Shown piece by piece: positions 23,635-32,533 of a DNA stretch of 33,358 bases. Made by a program: the position numbers and the translations under genes. Within the stretch, counting starts at the first letter, position 1, and every line of letters begins with the position of its first letter. The DNA is from Aureispira sp. (GTDB lineage Bacteria > Bacteroidota > Bacteroidia > Chitinophagales > Saprospiraceae). The DNA is taken from positions 1-33,358 of the forward strand of contig JAAEPD010000489.1 of the NCBI GenBank assembly GCA_024222455.1, in the 5' to 3' direction. Under the pieces are notes generated by a model. The model worked only from the letters and a program-made list of their open reading frames with translations, was not told the origin of the DNA and ran no database searches.

Positions 23635-24477
23635 TTACAATTTATTCAAGACTTCTAAAAAGTCTTGAGGTTCGGGGCGTATTCTATAGTTCTCTGTCAA
23701 ATCTCTATACACAATCTTACCTTCTGCATCACAGATAATTACGGTAGGCAATACCGTATCGCTTGCATAGCCCAATGCTTGTAAACCTGTAGGCAATCCA
23801 CCATCATGAGCAATACCCAACTGTTGAGCAGCCTTATTTTCTACATCTACTAGAAAATCAAAATTCACCTCATGTTTTTGAGCCAATGATTTAGTGAACT
23901 TATGCGGCTGAGGGCTAACTAAAGCTACCTTTGCCCCTATTTTTTCTATCTCTTTGTAGCTCGCTGCTATTTCTTTTATCTGCATCATACACAGTGGGCA
24001 CCAATTCCCCCTATAAAACAACCAAACAGTCGGCTGCCCTACAAAGTCATTGGAAGACACCTTTTCTCCTTGAGGATTCTCAAACCCTACTTTGGGCAAC
24101 AACTTCCCTACATCCAAACTAGGTGTATGTCGATCAAGCCTAGAATACCAATAGACATAAGCCAACCACCCTACCACAAAAACTAAACTCAAACCTAAAC
24201 CATAATAATTGAGCTCCGCATCCAAAAACAAACTCAATATAGCCAAATCTCCACCCAAATACATGGGGATAGAAAAAGGCAGCAAATGTCGATCTACCGT
24301 AATTTTAGGTTTCACAAAAATAATACTAAAAAAGCCTGCCACCACTAGGGTATTCAGCAATACTCCCCACCACAAAAAAGAGCTAGAAAACCCTTCACTA
24401 TTCATTCCTAACCATGCACCTCCCAATATAATTAAGGCTATAAAAGAAGATAGGAATATTGATTTTATCCAATTCAT
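23635..24477 (-). CDS. membrane-anchored peroxiredoxin/AhpC-TSA-like protein
   Basis: 280 residues. Four membrane helices occupy residues 1-115. A thioredoxin-fold domain follows (about 125-278) with FYRGNWCPLCMMQIKEI, redox pair Cys160-Pro-Leu-Cys163, then ALVSPQPHKF, DVENKAAQQLGIAHDGG and the cis-Pro region TVLPTVIICD. This looks like the peroxiredoxin-like/redoxin group, which reduces peroxides or disulfides. The membrane part has no family I recognise, so the fusion is notable. Which side of the membrane the redox domain faces cannot be fixed from sequence alone. It is monocistronic. Confidence 0.8.
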   Translation of the reverse strand: MNWIKSIFLSSFIALIILGGAWLGMNSEGFSSSFLWWGVLLNTLVVAGFFSIIFVKPKITVDRHLLPFSIPMYLGGDLAILSLFLDAELNYYGLGLSLVFVVGWLAYVYWYSRLDRHTPSLDVGKLLPKVGFENPQGEKVSSNDFVGQPTVWLFYRGNWCPLCMMQIKEIAASYKEIEKIGAKVALVSPQPHKFTKSLAQKHEVNFDFLVDVENKAAQQLGIAHDGGLPTGLQALGYASDTVLPTVIICDAEGKIVYRDLTENYRIRPEPQDFLEVLNKL

Positions 24478-24715
24478 GTTGATCTATTATCTTATATAAA
24501 GCAACCACACCTAAAATCATTTTTAATAATTTTAGAGCCATCGCATCAAATGTTGAAAGTTGAATGTTATAATGTTGAATAAAAAACAATCCATCTAAAC
24601 TTTTCTAAAAAAAAGTTAAGATTGGTTCAAAATCATTAAAAACTCAATATTTAAACATTGGGAATAAGTGGCTAAATTTCCTTTAGAAACTTAGATATGT
24701 TTCTCTTATTATCTT

Positions 24716-24936
24716 AACGTGAACTAAGGATTAAAATACCTGATAAATAACTAATAACAAACCTTTTGTCACTCAGAGTGGGACTAAATGTCCCCGAAGA
24801 GTCTCAAAGTACTTTCCAGTTAGTGGTAACCTGAGACTCTTCGGCGGTATCGAACCACCTCTGAGTGACAAGAAACTACCTCTTAATTGCTGATAATTAT
24901 TGATTAATAGGAAGCTTTAGCTCTTTAGTTCACGTT
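24716..24936. mobile_element. MITE-like element C with 12-bp inverted ends and 5-bp target duplication
   Basis: A 221-bp non-coding element. Perfect terminal repeats AACGTGAACTAA (24716-24727) and TTAGTTCACGTT (24925-24936), flanked by the direct repeat ATCTT on both sides (24711-24715, 24937-24941), as left by a transposition event. Inside, a second, nested inverted pair forms a long cruciform: TTGTCACTCAGAG and CCGAAGAGTCTCA on the left arm recur inverted on the right arm, each arm also carrying a small hairpin (GGGAC/GTCCC left; GGTGG/CCGCC right). No coding capacity. It lies between the A2M gene's 3' end and the redoxin promoter. Confidence 0.7.
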
Positions 24937-24979
24937 ATCTTATACTAGTTTCCAATAGGCTACACTATCCACAACAGTC

Positions 24980-25011
24980 AAATGGCCACTAGGTTTTCCT
25001 AGCAGCCATTT
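24980..25011 (-). terminator. hairpin after the A2M gene
   Basis: A 14-bp stem (24980-24993 with 24998-25011) with two mismatches or wobbles and a TTTT loop, 28 bp after the A2M stop. No long T-tract follows on the minus strand, so the termination call is moderate. Confidence 0.45.
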
Positions 25012-25039
25012 TAATCTAAATCTGTATATTTTTAGACTA

Positions 25040-28000
25040 TTACTTCACTTGTACACGTATTCCTTCAGAATGCGATGTAAACTCAGGCGCATACATACAT
25101 TGTATAGTTGTCACACCATTAGAGAAATCACCTTTATGATTAACACGTAGTGGATATTCAAATACATAAGTACCTTTAGAAAGATAGCTAATAAAGAAGT
25201 TAGTAGAAGCATCACGAGTGCTCTCATAGTAACCTAAACCACCTTGATATTTGTACTGACTTAGGGTATTTTCTGGCTCAAAACCAGAAGCACGAGTATC
25301 TTTCATGTGTACATACTCCATATCTCTGTCTACTTTCAGCTCTATGCGCACAGTCAAGAGGTCACCAGGTTCTAAGCTTACATCCTTAGCATCTATCGCT
25401 TTCAAGACAGGCCCTTTGAGGGTATTTACCTTTTTGAATACCTTCTTATTCAATTTCAAAGGTGTTTCTTTGAAATGTGTAATCTTGTCCATATCCTCAA
25501 AATACTGCCAGTACAATGCACCCCAAGAAACTACATTGTTAGGATTCTTGATGGTAATAGTTGCCATATCAGGCGTAATTTCATCAGCTTCCCAAGTTTT
25601 CTTGAAATAACCAGTTCCAGCCTCTTTCTTGATTTGAGATTGGTCTAATTTGGTTTTGCCCATTTTGATGAACACCTCTTTATCCTCTGCCAATAAGTTA
25701 TTACCAGTCATTAGCAAAGCATAACAAGAAGCTGCTGTAGCCTTAGTGGTCTTCCAATGTGTAGTTTGTTTTGCTTTTAACAACCAAGTTTTAAGGTCTT
25801 CTACAGCTTTATCATCCTTAGCTACTTCATGGAATACTTCTATCATCAAAGCATGTGTTTCGATAGGTAATTGATACCAAAAATAACCAGAAGGATACTT
25901 CCAATACATGCCCATTTCGCTATGGTTAAGTGCTTTTTCTTTCAAAGATTTTACAATTGCTGTAGGAGTCACTTTATCTTCACCTTTGCGGTGCATAGTC
26001 AACGCTAACATTCCTTGCATGTAGATACCTTTGTTCAACCAATATTTTACAGCTTGCGCTTCATAATAAGCAATCGCCTCTTTAGTAATTGTATTCTCAA
26101 TACCTGCTTCAGGATAAAAACTACGCGCATATAGATAATGCATTACCATTCCATCTAAATGATCTTCTGCCAAGTACTTCTCTTTATCCTTTTGTTTAGC
26201 AGCATACTCCAACAAACGAGTATAATGATCCGCCAATTCTTGGTCGATATAGCCCAATGCTCTAGCCATCATTACCATAATCTTGTTATCCTTATCTCTT
26301 GCACCTAGCTTATCTAAGTGCCCCATTCCCTCTACTAAATACTGTGTTACATACCAACTATCTTGCCCACCAGGGAACCAAGAAAAACCGCCATTAGACA
26401 ACTGACGGTCTGCCATTTTATCTCTAGCATCGGCCAACTCTTTGCTCATACGGGTCATATCAAACAAAACACCGATGTTCTGTTTTTGCTGTTCTTCGCT
26501 TTGTGCTTGCATTACCCATGGCGTTTCTTCGAGTAGAGCAGATTTTAGCTCTTGATTTTTGCTCAAGTTGCTCAACATAGCATCCTTATCCACTGTTTTC
26601 CATTTCTCAAACACCTCTTTTACTTTAGGATGAGAATTCACCACACTTGTTGCTAAACTATTCGCATAAAAACGAGAGAACACTTGCTCTGTACACTCAT
26701 AAGGATACTCCATCAAGTAAGGCAATGCTTGCACAGCATACCAAGCAGGATTAGGCGTAAACTCTAGAGTCAACTTGTGCTGACGCATAGTAGGCGATTT
26801 GCTCACCTCTGCCATACGCTTAAATGTAAATTTGCGTTTTTGTTTAGCACGTACAGGTAGTGGCATCGTTTCCGTCACCAACATACGATTCGTCAATACA
26901 GGCAATCCGTTTTCTTCTCCATCAGAGAAATCACCAGATTTAGCTATTACTTGATAAGACAATGTATTGGTCCAAGTATCAGGTACTTTTATCTTCCAAG
27001 ATAGAGGTGCAGACTGTTTAGACTTAGCTTCAAAATTTAAGGTAGCTTTGCTATTTCCAAAATCTACATCTACAGGCTTCATGGTTACAGCATCAAATAT
27101 TTTCAAGATAGCCTGTCCTTTCATCAGCTCTTCTGTCATATTAGACACCTTAGCTGTTAACTCTATCTCATCGTTCTGACGTAAGAAACGAGGCACATTT
27201 GGCATAATCATCAAATCCTTTTGAGTCACCACTTCTTTGGTAGAAGTCATGGTCTTAAGATCTTTGGTATGTGCAAATAGCATAAACTTCCAACGAGTCA
27301 AGGCCTCATTCATCGTGAATTTGATAATCACATTGCCTTCTGCATCAGTCATCAAATCAGGCATAAAGAATACCGTCTCATTAAGATTGGTACGTACTTT
27401 CACCTCTGAAAAATCTTCTGCATCACCTTCTGGCTTAGTAGTAGGTTCAGGGTCAGTAATAGTCTGATTCTTTTTAGCACTCTCTTTTCTAGCTACCTTA
27501 GCTGTCGCTGTAGGAGCTTCTGTTGGTTGTGGATCTGGTTCTGCCATAGGAGCCATGTCTTCCTCCATCTCTTCCATTTTATCACCATCCATCATAACTT
27601 CATTGCTACTGCTTCTAGCCACCATTTTATCACCATAATATCCATAGTAATCATAAAAGGCAAAACCAAACCACTGCAAGTATTTGTAAGATCGACTTGG
27701 TGCATAAGTTTTTTCCCACCAGTTATCATGATTAATACTGTTAGCATAAGAGGAGCGGAAACAATTATTTCCTTGCCAATACAATCTACCATAGTTATTA
27801 GGCCAACTAACACGAGACCAATAATTAGAAGCAAATACATCTAAAGAAGCATCATACATACTAGCTACTACTTCTGCAGCTACCTTATCCCCTTTAGGAC
27901 CAGATATTTTAACCTGCCATTCTTCTTCTTGTCCTGGCAACAGCTTGTTTCGGAAAGAACTGTACTCTATTTTTAAATCCTTGTTGCTCCAAGGCACTGT

Positions 28001-31000
28001 TATATTTCCATTAGTGCTAAAGAAACGGTTGTGCTGAGCATTCATGATATGGAAGGCTACACCACCACGGTGCTTTTCTTCTATCACAAAAGGGATACGT
28101 TGACGACCTTCTGATTTCACCCATTGCTTACCGATTATCTCATTATCGCGCTCAAACTCTACTAAAAGTTCTGCATCCTTATTTATACTACCTAAATCAA
28201 CATATACAGTATCTCCAGGCTCCCCTTTGAGAGATGTCTTAGCCACAAATAAGGCTTGATTTAGAGGCACCTCTTTGGCTTTTTTATCAAACAAGGTAAA
28301 ATACTTTTGCAGTTCGATTTTTTCGCCATACTTATCTTGCGTTTTCAAGGTCAGTTTGTATTTGCCTTGAGGCCAAGATTTAAGGTCTGCAATAGTCAAC
28401 TCTTTCGATTTTTCGGTATCAAAGTCACTACTTAAAGTAGTTTTGACTATTGGCCAATTTTTGTAATCATCTTCTGTTCCATAAGGAATTGTTGGAAACC
28501 ATTTTTTGAAATCAGCTTCACTAATAGTTACCATATCTGGTGCACTCCAATAACGGCTAACATAAGGCACCTCAGGCGTTTTCAATTGCTCAATAACAAC
28601 TGTTCCTTTGGCTGCTTCAAATTCGCCATTAAGATTAGTTGTTTTTATTTTGAATGGCTTGGCAGAATTGCGCTCCACATTACCAGAAACTCGAATATCT
28701 GTACTCAAAGTAATATAACCCACACTTACATAAACCTGTGTACTGTGCGTTTCGCCTGTAATATCTACTATATCTGCATATACGGTATAGTTGAATTGTG
28801 GTTTTCGATCAGCTGGCAAGTTCTTATCTGCCTCCGCCTTAAAACTGACCTTAAATTCTCCCTTTTCATCTGTAACTGTTTCACCAAAACCAATCTCTTT
28901 GTCAGGAGTGCTATAAGGATTATAGCCCCAACGCCACCAATTCCAATAAGGGAAACGAACCTGACGAACTACTCTATATTTCACTTTAGCACCATCTACA
29001 TTGTTTCCTGCATAAGCTTGCGCTATACCTGTTACAGTAACAGAATCATCCAACTTGAAAGCACCTGTTACTGGATTAAATTTAGCCTCAAACTTCGGAC
29101 GTTTATATTCTTCTACTCTAAAATATTTATTAGAAGTATTACCACCATAACTAGATTGTATGCGCATAGAACCCAACATTCCTTTGGCAGGAGCTACAAA
29201 CTTAGCATTGTACGTCCCATACTCATTGGTGGTTAGTGTCATTCTATTCACCTCTTGGTAGTTGGCATCATAGAGTGCAACACTCACACTTTCGTTGGTT
29301 ACTATTTCTCTACGTCCATCAGGATGATAAGCCACTAATAAACCTTTGAAATAAACGGTCTGTCCTGGTCTATAAATAGCTCGGTCTAAGAAGAATGTTG
29401 TCTGATAACTAATCCGCTCATTCCTATCATATTTATAATTGAAAAAACTATTTTTTGTGTCTAAATAATCTTTTTTGTAAAAGAATCTAGGATATAGATT
29501 TCTAGAGTTATAATCTGCTGCACTAACTGATTCTGAAGTCAAATAGCCATCTTTATCACTAGTTGTTTCTCCAGCTTTGATATATTCATAAGCACGCTTG
29601 CTAGAGTTGTAGCGACTCACCCAAAACTCACATCTTACGCCTTCCAATGGCTGTCCAGTCATGCGATCTACTACATTAAACTCTGTGTATCCTTTATACT
29701 TCTGTTTTCTGGAGGTATAAGCAATATTAGACACTCTAAAATGTATGTAGGTTACTCCATTATTATCATGTTTGAATCTCTTGTCTTCAGAGACAACTAA
29801 CATATACTGTCCTGTAGATTGTCCAGGCACCATCAATTCTGTACTGTGTGCATGGTAGTCACCTCCATCTTCAACAGTAAGATCCCATTTCTTGATCGGG
29901 CGCATAGACCCTAAGTATTTTATTTTTTCTGCGCTGGTCCGTTTTTTATTAAAAATAGCCAGTTTTTCATCATCAACTTCCAACAATCTAAAGTATAATT
30001 TAGATACATTTCTATAGTCTAACTTTGCTAAAATTGGTTTATTGATAGGCTCTATAGAAGCGGTCATTAAATTCATGCTTTTGGCACGTATTTGTGACTG
30101 CAAAGCTTCACACTTTTTAGCTCCATAACTCCCTGGAAATTTCGAGATTATTTTAGCACAATATTCATAAGCTTTTTTACGGTCCCAACGTTTAGGGTTT
30201 TCCTTATCCTTAGGATCATAAGAGGACTGGTTGTAATAATTTTGTGCAATCTCATAAGAAGCCTCTGCTGAAGCTGGTGATTTTGAATAATCCTTTTCTA
30301 TGCGTTGCATCTGTTCAAAAAACAGCTCATCTTTGTTTGATAAAATGCTATTGTTGCGGACAAAACGCAAGCGTTTTAAATCCAAATCAATTAGCCCAGC
30401 AGGGTCTTTATCCTTTTCATGAAATTTCAAGGCATCTTGAAACAACACTAATGCCCAATAACGTACTGCTAAACTATCCTTTGTCTTATAAGTTGCTCCT
30501 AAAAACTCTTTTAGGTTGCCATGCATAGCTGGTTCCTGAATATAAAATTCATATACCGGTTTGGTAAGGTAATAACGTGTATTCGAAAAGAAGTCGATAG
30601 CTCTGTGTACCAAAAAGTCATAAACAGTAGGACGCAAACCTTTATTATAAACACCTCCAGCCGTAATAGCTTTAAACTGCTCTATAGGAGTAGTTTTGAT
30701 CTGCTCTTGAGCTATAGAAGCTTGGTACAGCTCAAAAATGGTAGTTGTAAACATTTCCATATCCCAAAAGTGGATACTATCTGTGGTCATGCCCTCTACT
30801 GGTGTACGCTGAGATACTTTGTAGTAATTATTTTCTAGGTATTTAGTGTAGCCCTCGGCCAACAAAGAACCTAAAATAGATTTGAGTAGAGGATCTTTTT
30901 CTGATTCATAAGCATCCTTAAAACGATAAATGGCAAACTCTACTCCTCTTTCCTCTAGCCTCGACTGATACTTATTGTAATGAATCAGTGCCTTGACATA

Positions 31001-31210
31001 TTGAGGTGCATAGTAGTCTTTTTTGGATTGCGACTTTATTTTCTTGAGCAATTTTTCAGTCTCTTTCAAGGCTGATTTAGGCAGCCCTTTTCGCTCTAAA
31101 GAATCAATAGTTTTCCATTGTTTTTCGTAGGGTGCTTTTTTATTTTTTTGGGCAAACATGGTGGTTTGTCCAAGCAGTACAAAAGCTAAAATCCAGATTA
31201 ATATCCTCAT
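25040..31210 (-). CDS. giant alpha-2-macroglobulin family protein with intact thioester motif
   Basis: 2056 residues. Signal peptide (1-20, ending MFAQ) without a lipobox, so a soluble or otherwise attached periplasmic protein. An N-terminal helical/TPR-like region (about 25-370) precedes macroglobulin domains, with the MG2/MG3 hallmark FFLDRAIYRPGQTVYFKG near residue 612. An acidic, Pro/Thr-rich linker (about 1185-1260) sits where a bait region could be. The A2M domain follows (about 1265-1360), then a thioester domain with YPYECTEQVFSRFYANSL, Cys1506 and Gln1509 forming the CxEQ thioester, then a C-terminal receptor-binding-like beta domain. Bacterial A2Ms trap proteases or protect the envelope. 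No penicillin-binding protein 1C gene is adjacent, unlike the enterobacterial pair. Element B lies just before its start. Confidence 0.92.
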   Translation of the reverse strand: MRILIWILAFVLLGQTTMFAQKNKKAPYEKQWKTIDSLERKGLPKSALKETEKLLKKIKSQSKKDYYAPQYVKALIHYNKYQSRLEERGVEFAIYRFKDAYESEKDPLLKSILGSLLAEGYTKYLENNYYKVSQRTPVEGMTTDSIHFWDMEMFTTTIFELYQASIAQEQIKTTPIEQFKAITAGGVYNKGLRPTVYDFLVHRAIDFFSNTRYYLTKPVYEFYIQEPAMHGNLKEFLGATYKTKDSLAVRYWALVLFQDALKFHEKDKDPAGLIDLDLKRLRFVRNNSILSNKDELFFEQMQRIEKDYSKSPASAEASYEIAQNYYNQSSYDPKDKENPKRWDRKKAYEYCAKIISKFPGSYGAKKCEALQSQIRAKSMNLMTASIEPINKPILAKLDYRNVSKLYFRLLEVDDEKLAIFNKKRTSAEKIKYLGSMRPIKKWDLTVEDGGDYHAHSTELMVPGQSTGQYMLVVSEDKRFKHDNNGVTYIHFRVSNIAYTSRKQKYKGYTEFNVVDRMTGQPLEGVRCEFWVSRYNSSKRAYEYIKAGETTSDKDGYLTSESVSAADYNSRNLYPRFFYKKDYLDTKNSFFNYKYDRNERISYQTTFFLDRAIYRPGQTVYFKGLLVAYHPDGRREIVTNESVSVALYDANYQEVNRMTLTTNEYGTYNAKFVAPAKGMLGSMRIQSSYGGNTSNKYFRVEEYKRPKFEAKFNPVTGAFKLDDSVTVTGIAQAYAGNNVDGAKVKYRVVRQVRFPYWNWWRWGYNPYSTPDKEIGFGETVTDEKGEFKVSFKAEADKNLPADRKPQFNYTVYADIVDITGETHSTQVYVSVGYITLSTDIRVSGNVERNSAKPFKIKTTNLNGEFEAAKGTVVIEQLKTPEVPYVSRYWSAPDMVTISEADFKKWFPTIPYGTEDDYKNWPIVKTTLSSDFDTEKSKELTIADLKSWPQGKYKLTLKTQDKYGEKIELQKYFTLFDKKAKEVPLNQALFVAKTSLKGEPGDTVYVDLGSINKDAELLVEFERDNEIIGKQWVKSEGRQRIPFVIEEKHRGGVAFHIMNAQHNRFFSTNGNITVPWSNKDLKIEYSSFRNKLLPGQEEEWQVKISGPKGDKVAAEVVASMYDASLDVFASNYWSRVSWPNNYGRLYWQGNNCFRSSYANSINHDNWWEKTYAPSRSYKYLQWFGFAFYDYYGYYGDKMVARSSSNEVMMDGDKMEEMEEDMAPMAEPDPQPTEAPTATAKVARKESAKKNQTITDPEPTTKPEGDAEDFSEVKVRTNLNETVFFMPDLMTDAEGNVIIKFTMNEALTRWKFMLFAHTKDLKTMTSTKEVVTQKDLMIMPNVPRFLRQNDEIELTAKVSNMTEELMKGQAILKIFDAVTMKPVDVDFGNSKATLNFEAKSKQSAPLSWKIKVPDTWTNTLSYQVIAKSGDFSDGEENGLPVLTNRMLVTETMPLPVRAKQKRKFTFKRMAEVSKSPTMRQHKLTLEFTPNPAWYAVQALPYLMEYPYECTEQVFSRFYANSLATSVVNSHPKVKEVFEKWKTVDKDAMLSNLSKNQELKSALLEETPWVMQAQSEEQQKQNIGVLFDMTRMSKELADARDKMADRQLSNGGFSWFPGGQDSWYVTQYLVEGMGHLDKLGARDKDNKIMVMMARALGYIDQELADHYTRLLEYAAKQKDKEKYLAEDHLDGMVMHYLYARSFYPEAGIENTITKEAIAYYEAQAVKYWLNKGIYMQGMLALTMHRKGEDKVTPTAIVKSLKEKALNHSEMGMYWKYPSGYFWYQLPIETHALMIEVFHEVAKDDKAVEDLKTWLLKAKQTTHWKTTKATAASCYALLMTGNNLLAEDKEVFIKMGKTKLDQSQIKKEAGTGYFKKTWEADEITPDMATITIKNPNNVVSWGALYWQYFEDMDKITHFKETPLKLNKKVFKKVNTLKGPVLKAIDAKDVSLEPGDLLTVRIELKVDRDMEYVHMKDTRASGFEPENTLSQYKYQGGLGYYESTRDASTNFFISYLSKGTYVFEYPLRVNHKGDFSNGVTTIQCMYAPEFTSHSEGIRVQVK

Positions 31211-31611
31211 TTTATCTTAATTTGATGATGTGTAAAAAACAGCTAAGTATAAAGGCTGAATAAATAATAATTAAAATTACAGAGATTTTTGATGAATAAC
31301 AAGGCGAAAAATGCAGGGATAGCCTTAGCTATCACGAGGCTTTTCAACGAAGTTAAGCGCAAAAAGATCGATTAATTTTACTATTCATTAATTTGGGCTT
31401 TATACTTAAACCAAAATATCATTTATTATCTCTAATACCAAATATTTGATCGGAGCATAAAATGATTTAAATCATATTTGAACAGAAGTAGTCTATCTTA
31501 TAAGGATAGATGCAGGTAGGCCTTTTTTTGGTTGGTGTTAACAATTTTATAAGAGTAGTGGAACTAAAAACATAGTTAAACTATTTACAATAATAGAAAA
31601 ACTATTAAATC
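31211..31611. other. 400-bp divergent intergenic region
   Basis: It separates the A2M gene (-) and the small membrane protein gene (+). It holds MITE-like element B (31244-31408) and an AT-rich stretch with a short inverted repeat (CTATC/GATAG around 31493-31509). No further gene is supported, and no promoter matches the TTTG/TAnnTTTG pattern well. Confidence 0.65.
31244..31408. repeat. MITE-like inverted-repeat element B
   Basis: A 165-bp non-coding element. The terminal TAAGTATAAAG (31244-31254) and CTTTATACTTA (31398-31408) are perfect 11-bp inverted repeats that extend, with about 27 of 35 positions matching, further inward. The centre carries CAAGGCGAA, the hairpin core ATAGCCTTAGCTAT and AACGA, in the same order as in element A. 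It starts 34 bp upstream of the A2M start codon, so the A2M promoter probably lies within it or is influenced by it. The TA at each end could be a TA target site, as made by IS630/Tc1-type transposases, but the inverted repeat itself ends in TA, so this cannot be proven here. Confidence 0.6.
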
Positions 31612-31887
31612 ATGATATTTCTACTCACTATTTTAGATAATCCTTTACACGTTTTGGGGATTATAATTGGTTCTATTCTTCTATTGTTTCTTTCGGGAAC
31701 CATGATTGCTGCACCTAGAGCGCATTGGTATATCTCTGAAGGTTGGAAATACAAAAACATAGAACCTAGTGATGCTAGTCTAGCTCTTATAACAATTACA
31801 GGAGTAATTTTTATTATACTGATTCTAATAGTTTTGATCCTAATTTTCACAGGTATTTTGCCTGATTTTGAGACCTTATTTTTCTAA
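31612..31887 (+). CDS. small two-pass membrane protein (DUF6199-like)
   Basis: 91 residues. Two hydrophobic helices (about 9-33 and 59-85) flank a soluble stretch with HWYISEGWKYKNIEPSDASL. The GWKYKN-EPSD motif recalls the DUF6199 family of small bacterial membrane proteins, from memory and with moderate confidence. The start ATG at 31612 gives a sensible N-terminus. An overlapping reading frame on the opposite strand lacks such a motif and is disregarded. Monocistronic, divergent from A2M. Function unknown. Confidence 0.6.
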   Translation: MIFLLTILDNPLHVLGIIIGSILLLFLSGTMIAAPRAHWYISEGWKYKNIEPSDASLALITITGVIFIILILIVLILIFTGILPDFETLFF

Positions 31888-32003
31888 GAGGTGTACTTAA
31901 AACACTTACTATCATCTAGTAATTTATCAGAATGTGGACTCAACAAAGTAATACATTTAACTACTAACTTGGTGATAAATGTTCATTTCTGAACTTGAAT
32001 TCC

Positions 32004-32504
32004 TTATTTCTTTTTCAGAAAAAAATATCCAATTATGACATATTCCAAAAAATCCATAAAAGAAGATATAATTCCACGATAAACCATTGTCATTCTATTC
32101 ATTGGATTAACTGAGTAAGAGTATTCTTGTACTTTGTTAATAAAATCATCAGTCCATATTTCAAGACGATACAATGAATAACCATATTGAAATGCTTGAA
32201 TTATAATGAAAATTAGAATAATCTTTTTTAGCATTTTTTTTAGTTTCTGAATATCATTTAGTCCATTTGATTTTATCTTTTGGGATAGAAAAAAGGCTAC
32301 AACAGTAACAGTTAAAATTCTTCCAATTTCAGAAAATCCAAAAATTATATTTCCTTCGAAATTATTTACTATAAGTAAATCTCTTGTTACTATTTTCACT
32401 AATATAGTAAGCACAGAAATCAATAAAAATGTGAACATTCCAGTAGCCAATAATAAGGAAATATTCTCCTTCTGTTTTTGATCATCTAGAATTAAATCTT
32501 TCAT
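32004..32504 (-). CDS. four-helix membrane protein of unknown function
   Basis: 166 residues with four hydrophobic segments (about 17-38, 50-75, 90-108 and 142-162) and a Lys-rich C-terminus (FFLKKK). The loops are charged. No family recognised. Its start is 29 bp after the stop of the 123-residue gene, so the two are likely co-transcribed. The local sequence is more A/T-biased than the conserved genes of the window, which fits accessory DNA. It could be an immunity or membrane-anchoring partner of its neighbour, but nothing in the sequence proves this. Confidence 0.55.
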   Translation of the reverse strand: MKDLILDDQKQKENISLLLATGMFTFLLISVLTILVKIVTRDLLIVNNFEGNIIFGFSEIGRILTVTVVAFFLSQKIKSNGLNDIQKLKKMLKKIILIFIIIQAFQYGYSLYRLEIWTDDFINKVQEYSYSVNPMNRMTMVYRGIISSFMDFLEYVIIGYFFLKKK

Positions 32505-32533
32505 TTAGTTTGACTTTTTTTCTTGTTCTTTTT

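Larger units (their letters stand above)
24478..25039. other. 562-bp intergenic region
   Basis: It contains, in order, the redoxin upstream region (AT-rich, no promoter I can defend), MITE-like element C with its target duplications (24711-24941) and the A2M terminator hairpin (24980-25011). No ORF of coding quality was found here. Confidence 0.7.

Noticed and set aside
28586-29236. A 216-codon plus-strand open frame inside the A2M gene
   Set aside because: It is antisense to well-conserved macroglobulin domains and its translation is Cys/Ile/Tyr-rich without any recognisable motif.
31493-31509. Short inverted repeat CTATC-N7-GATAG considered as a terminator or operator
   Set aside because: Only a 5-bp stem in AT-rich DNA, no adjacent T-tract and no gene end in either direction.
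31605-31850. Minus-strand open frame overlapping the small membrane protein gene
   Set aside because: Arg/Ile-rich translation, no motif, and the plus-strand frame has a clear two-helix topology with a recognisable GWKYKN-EPSD block.
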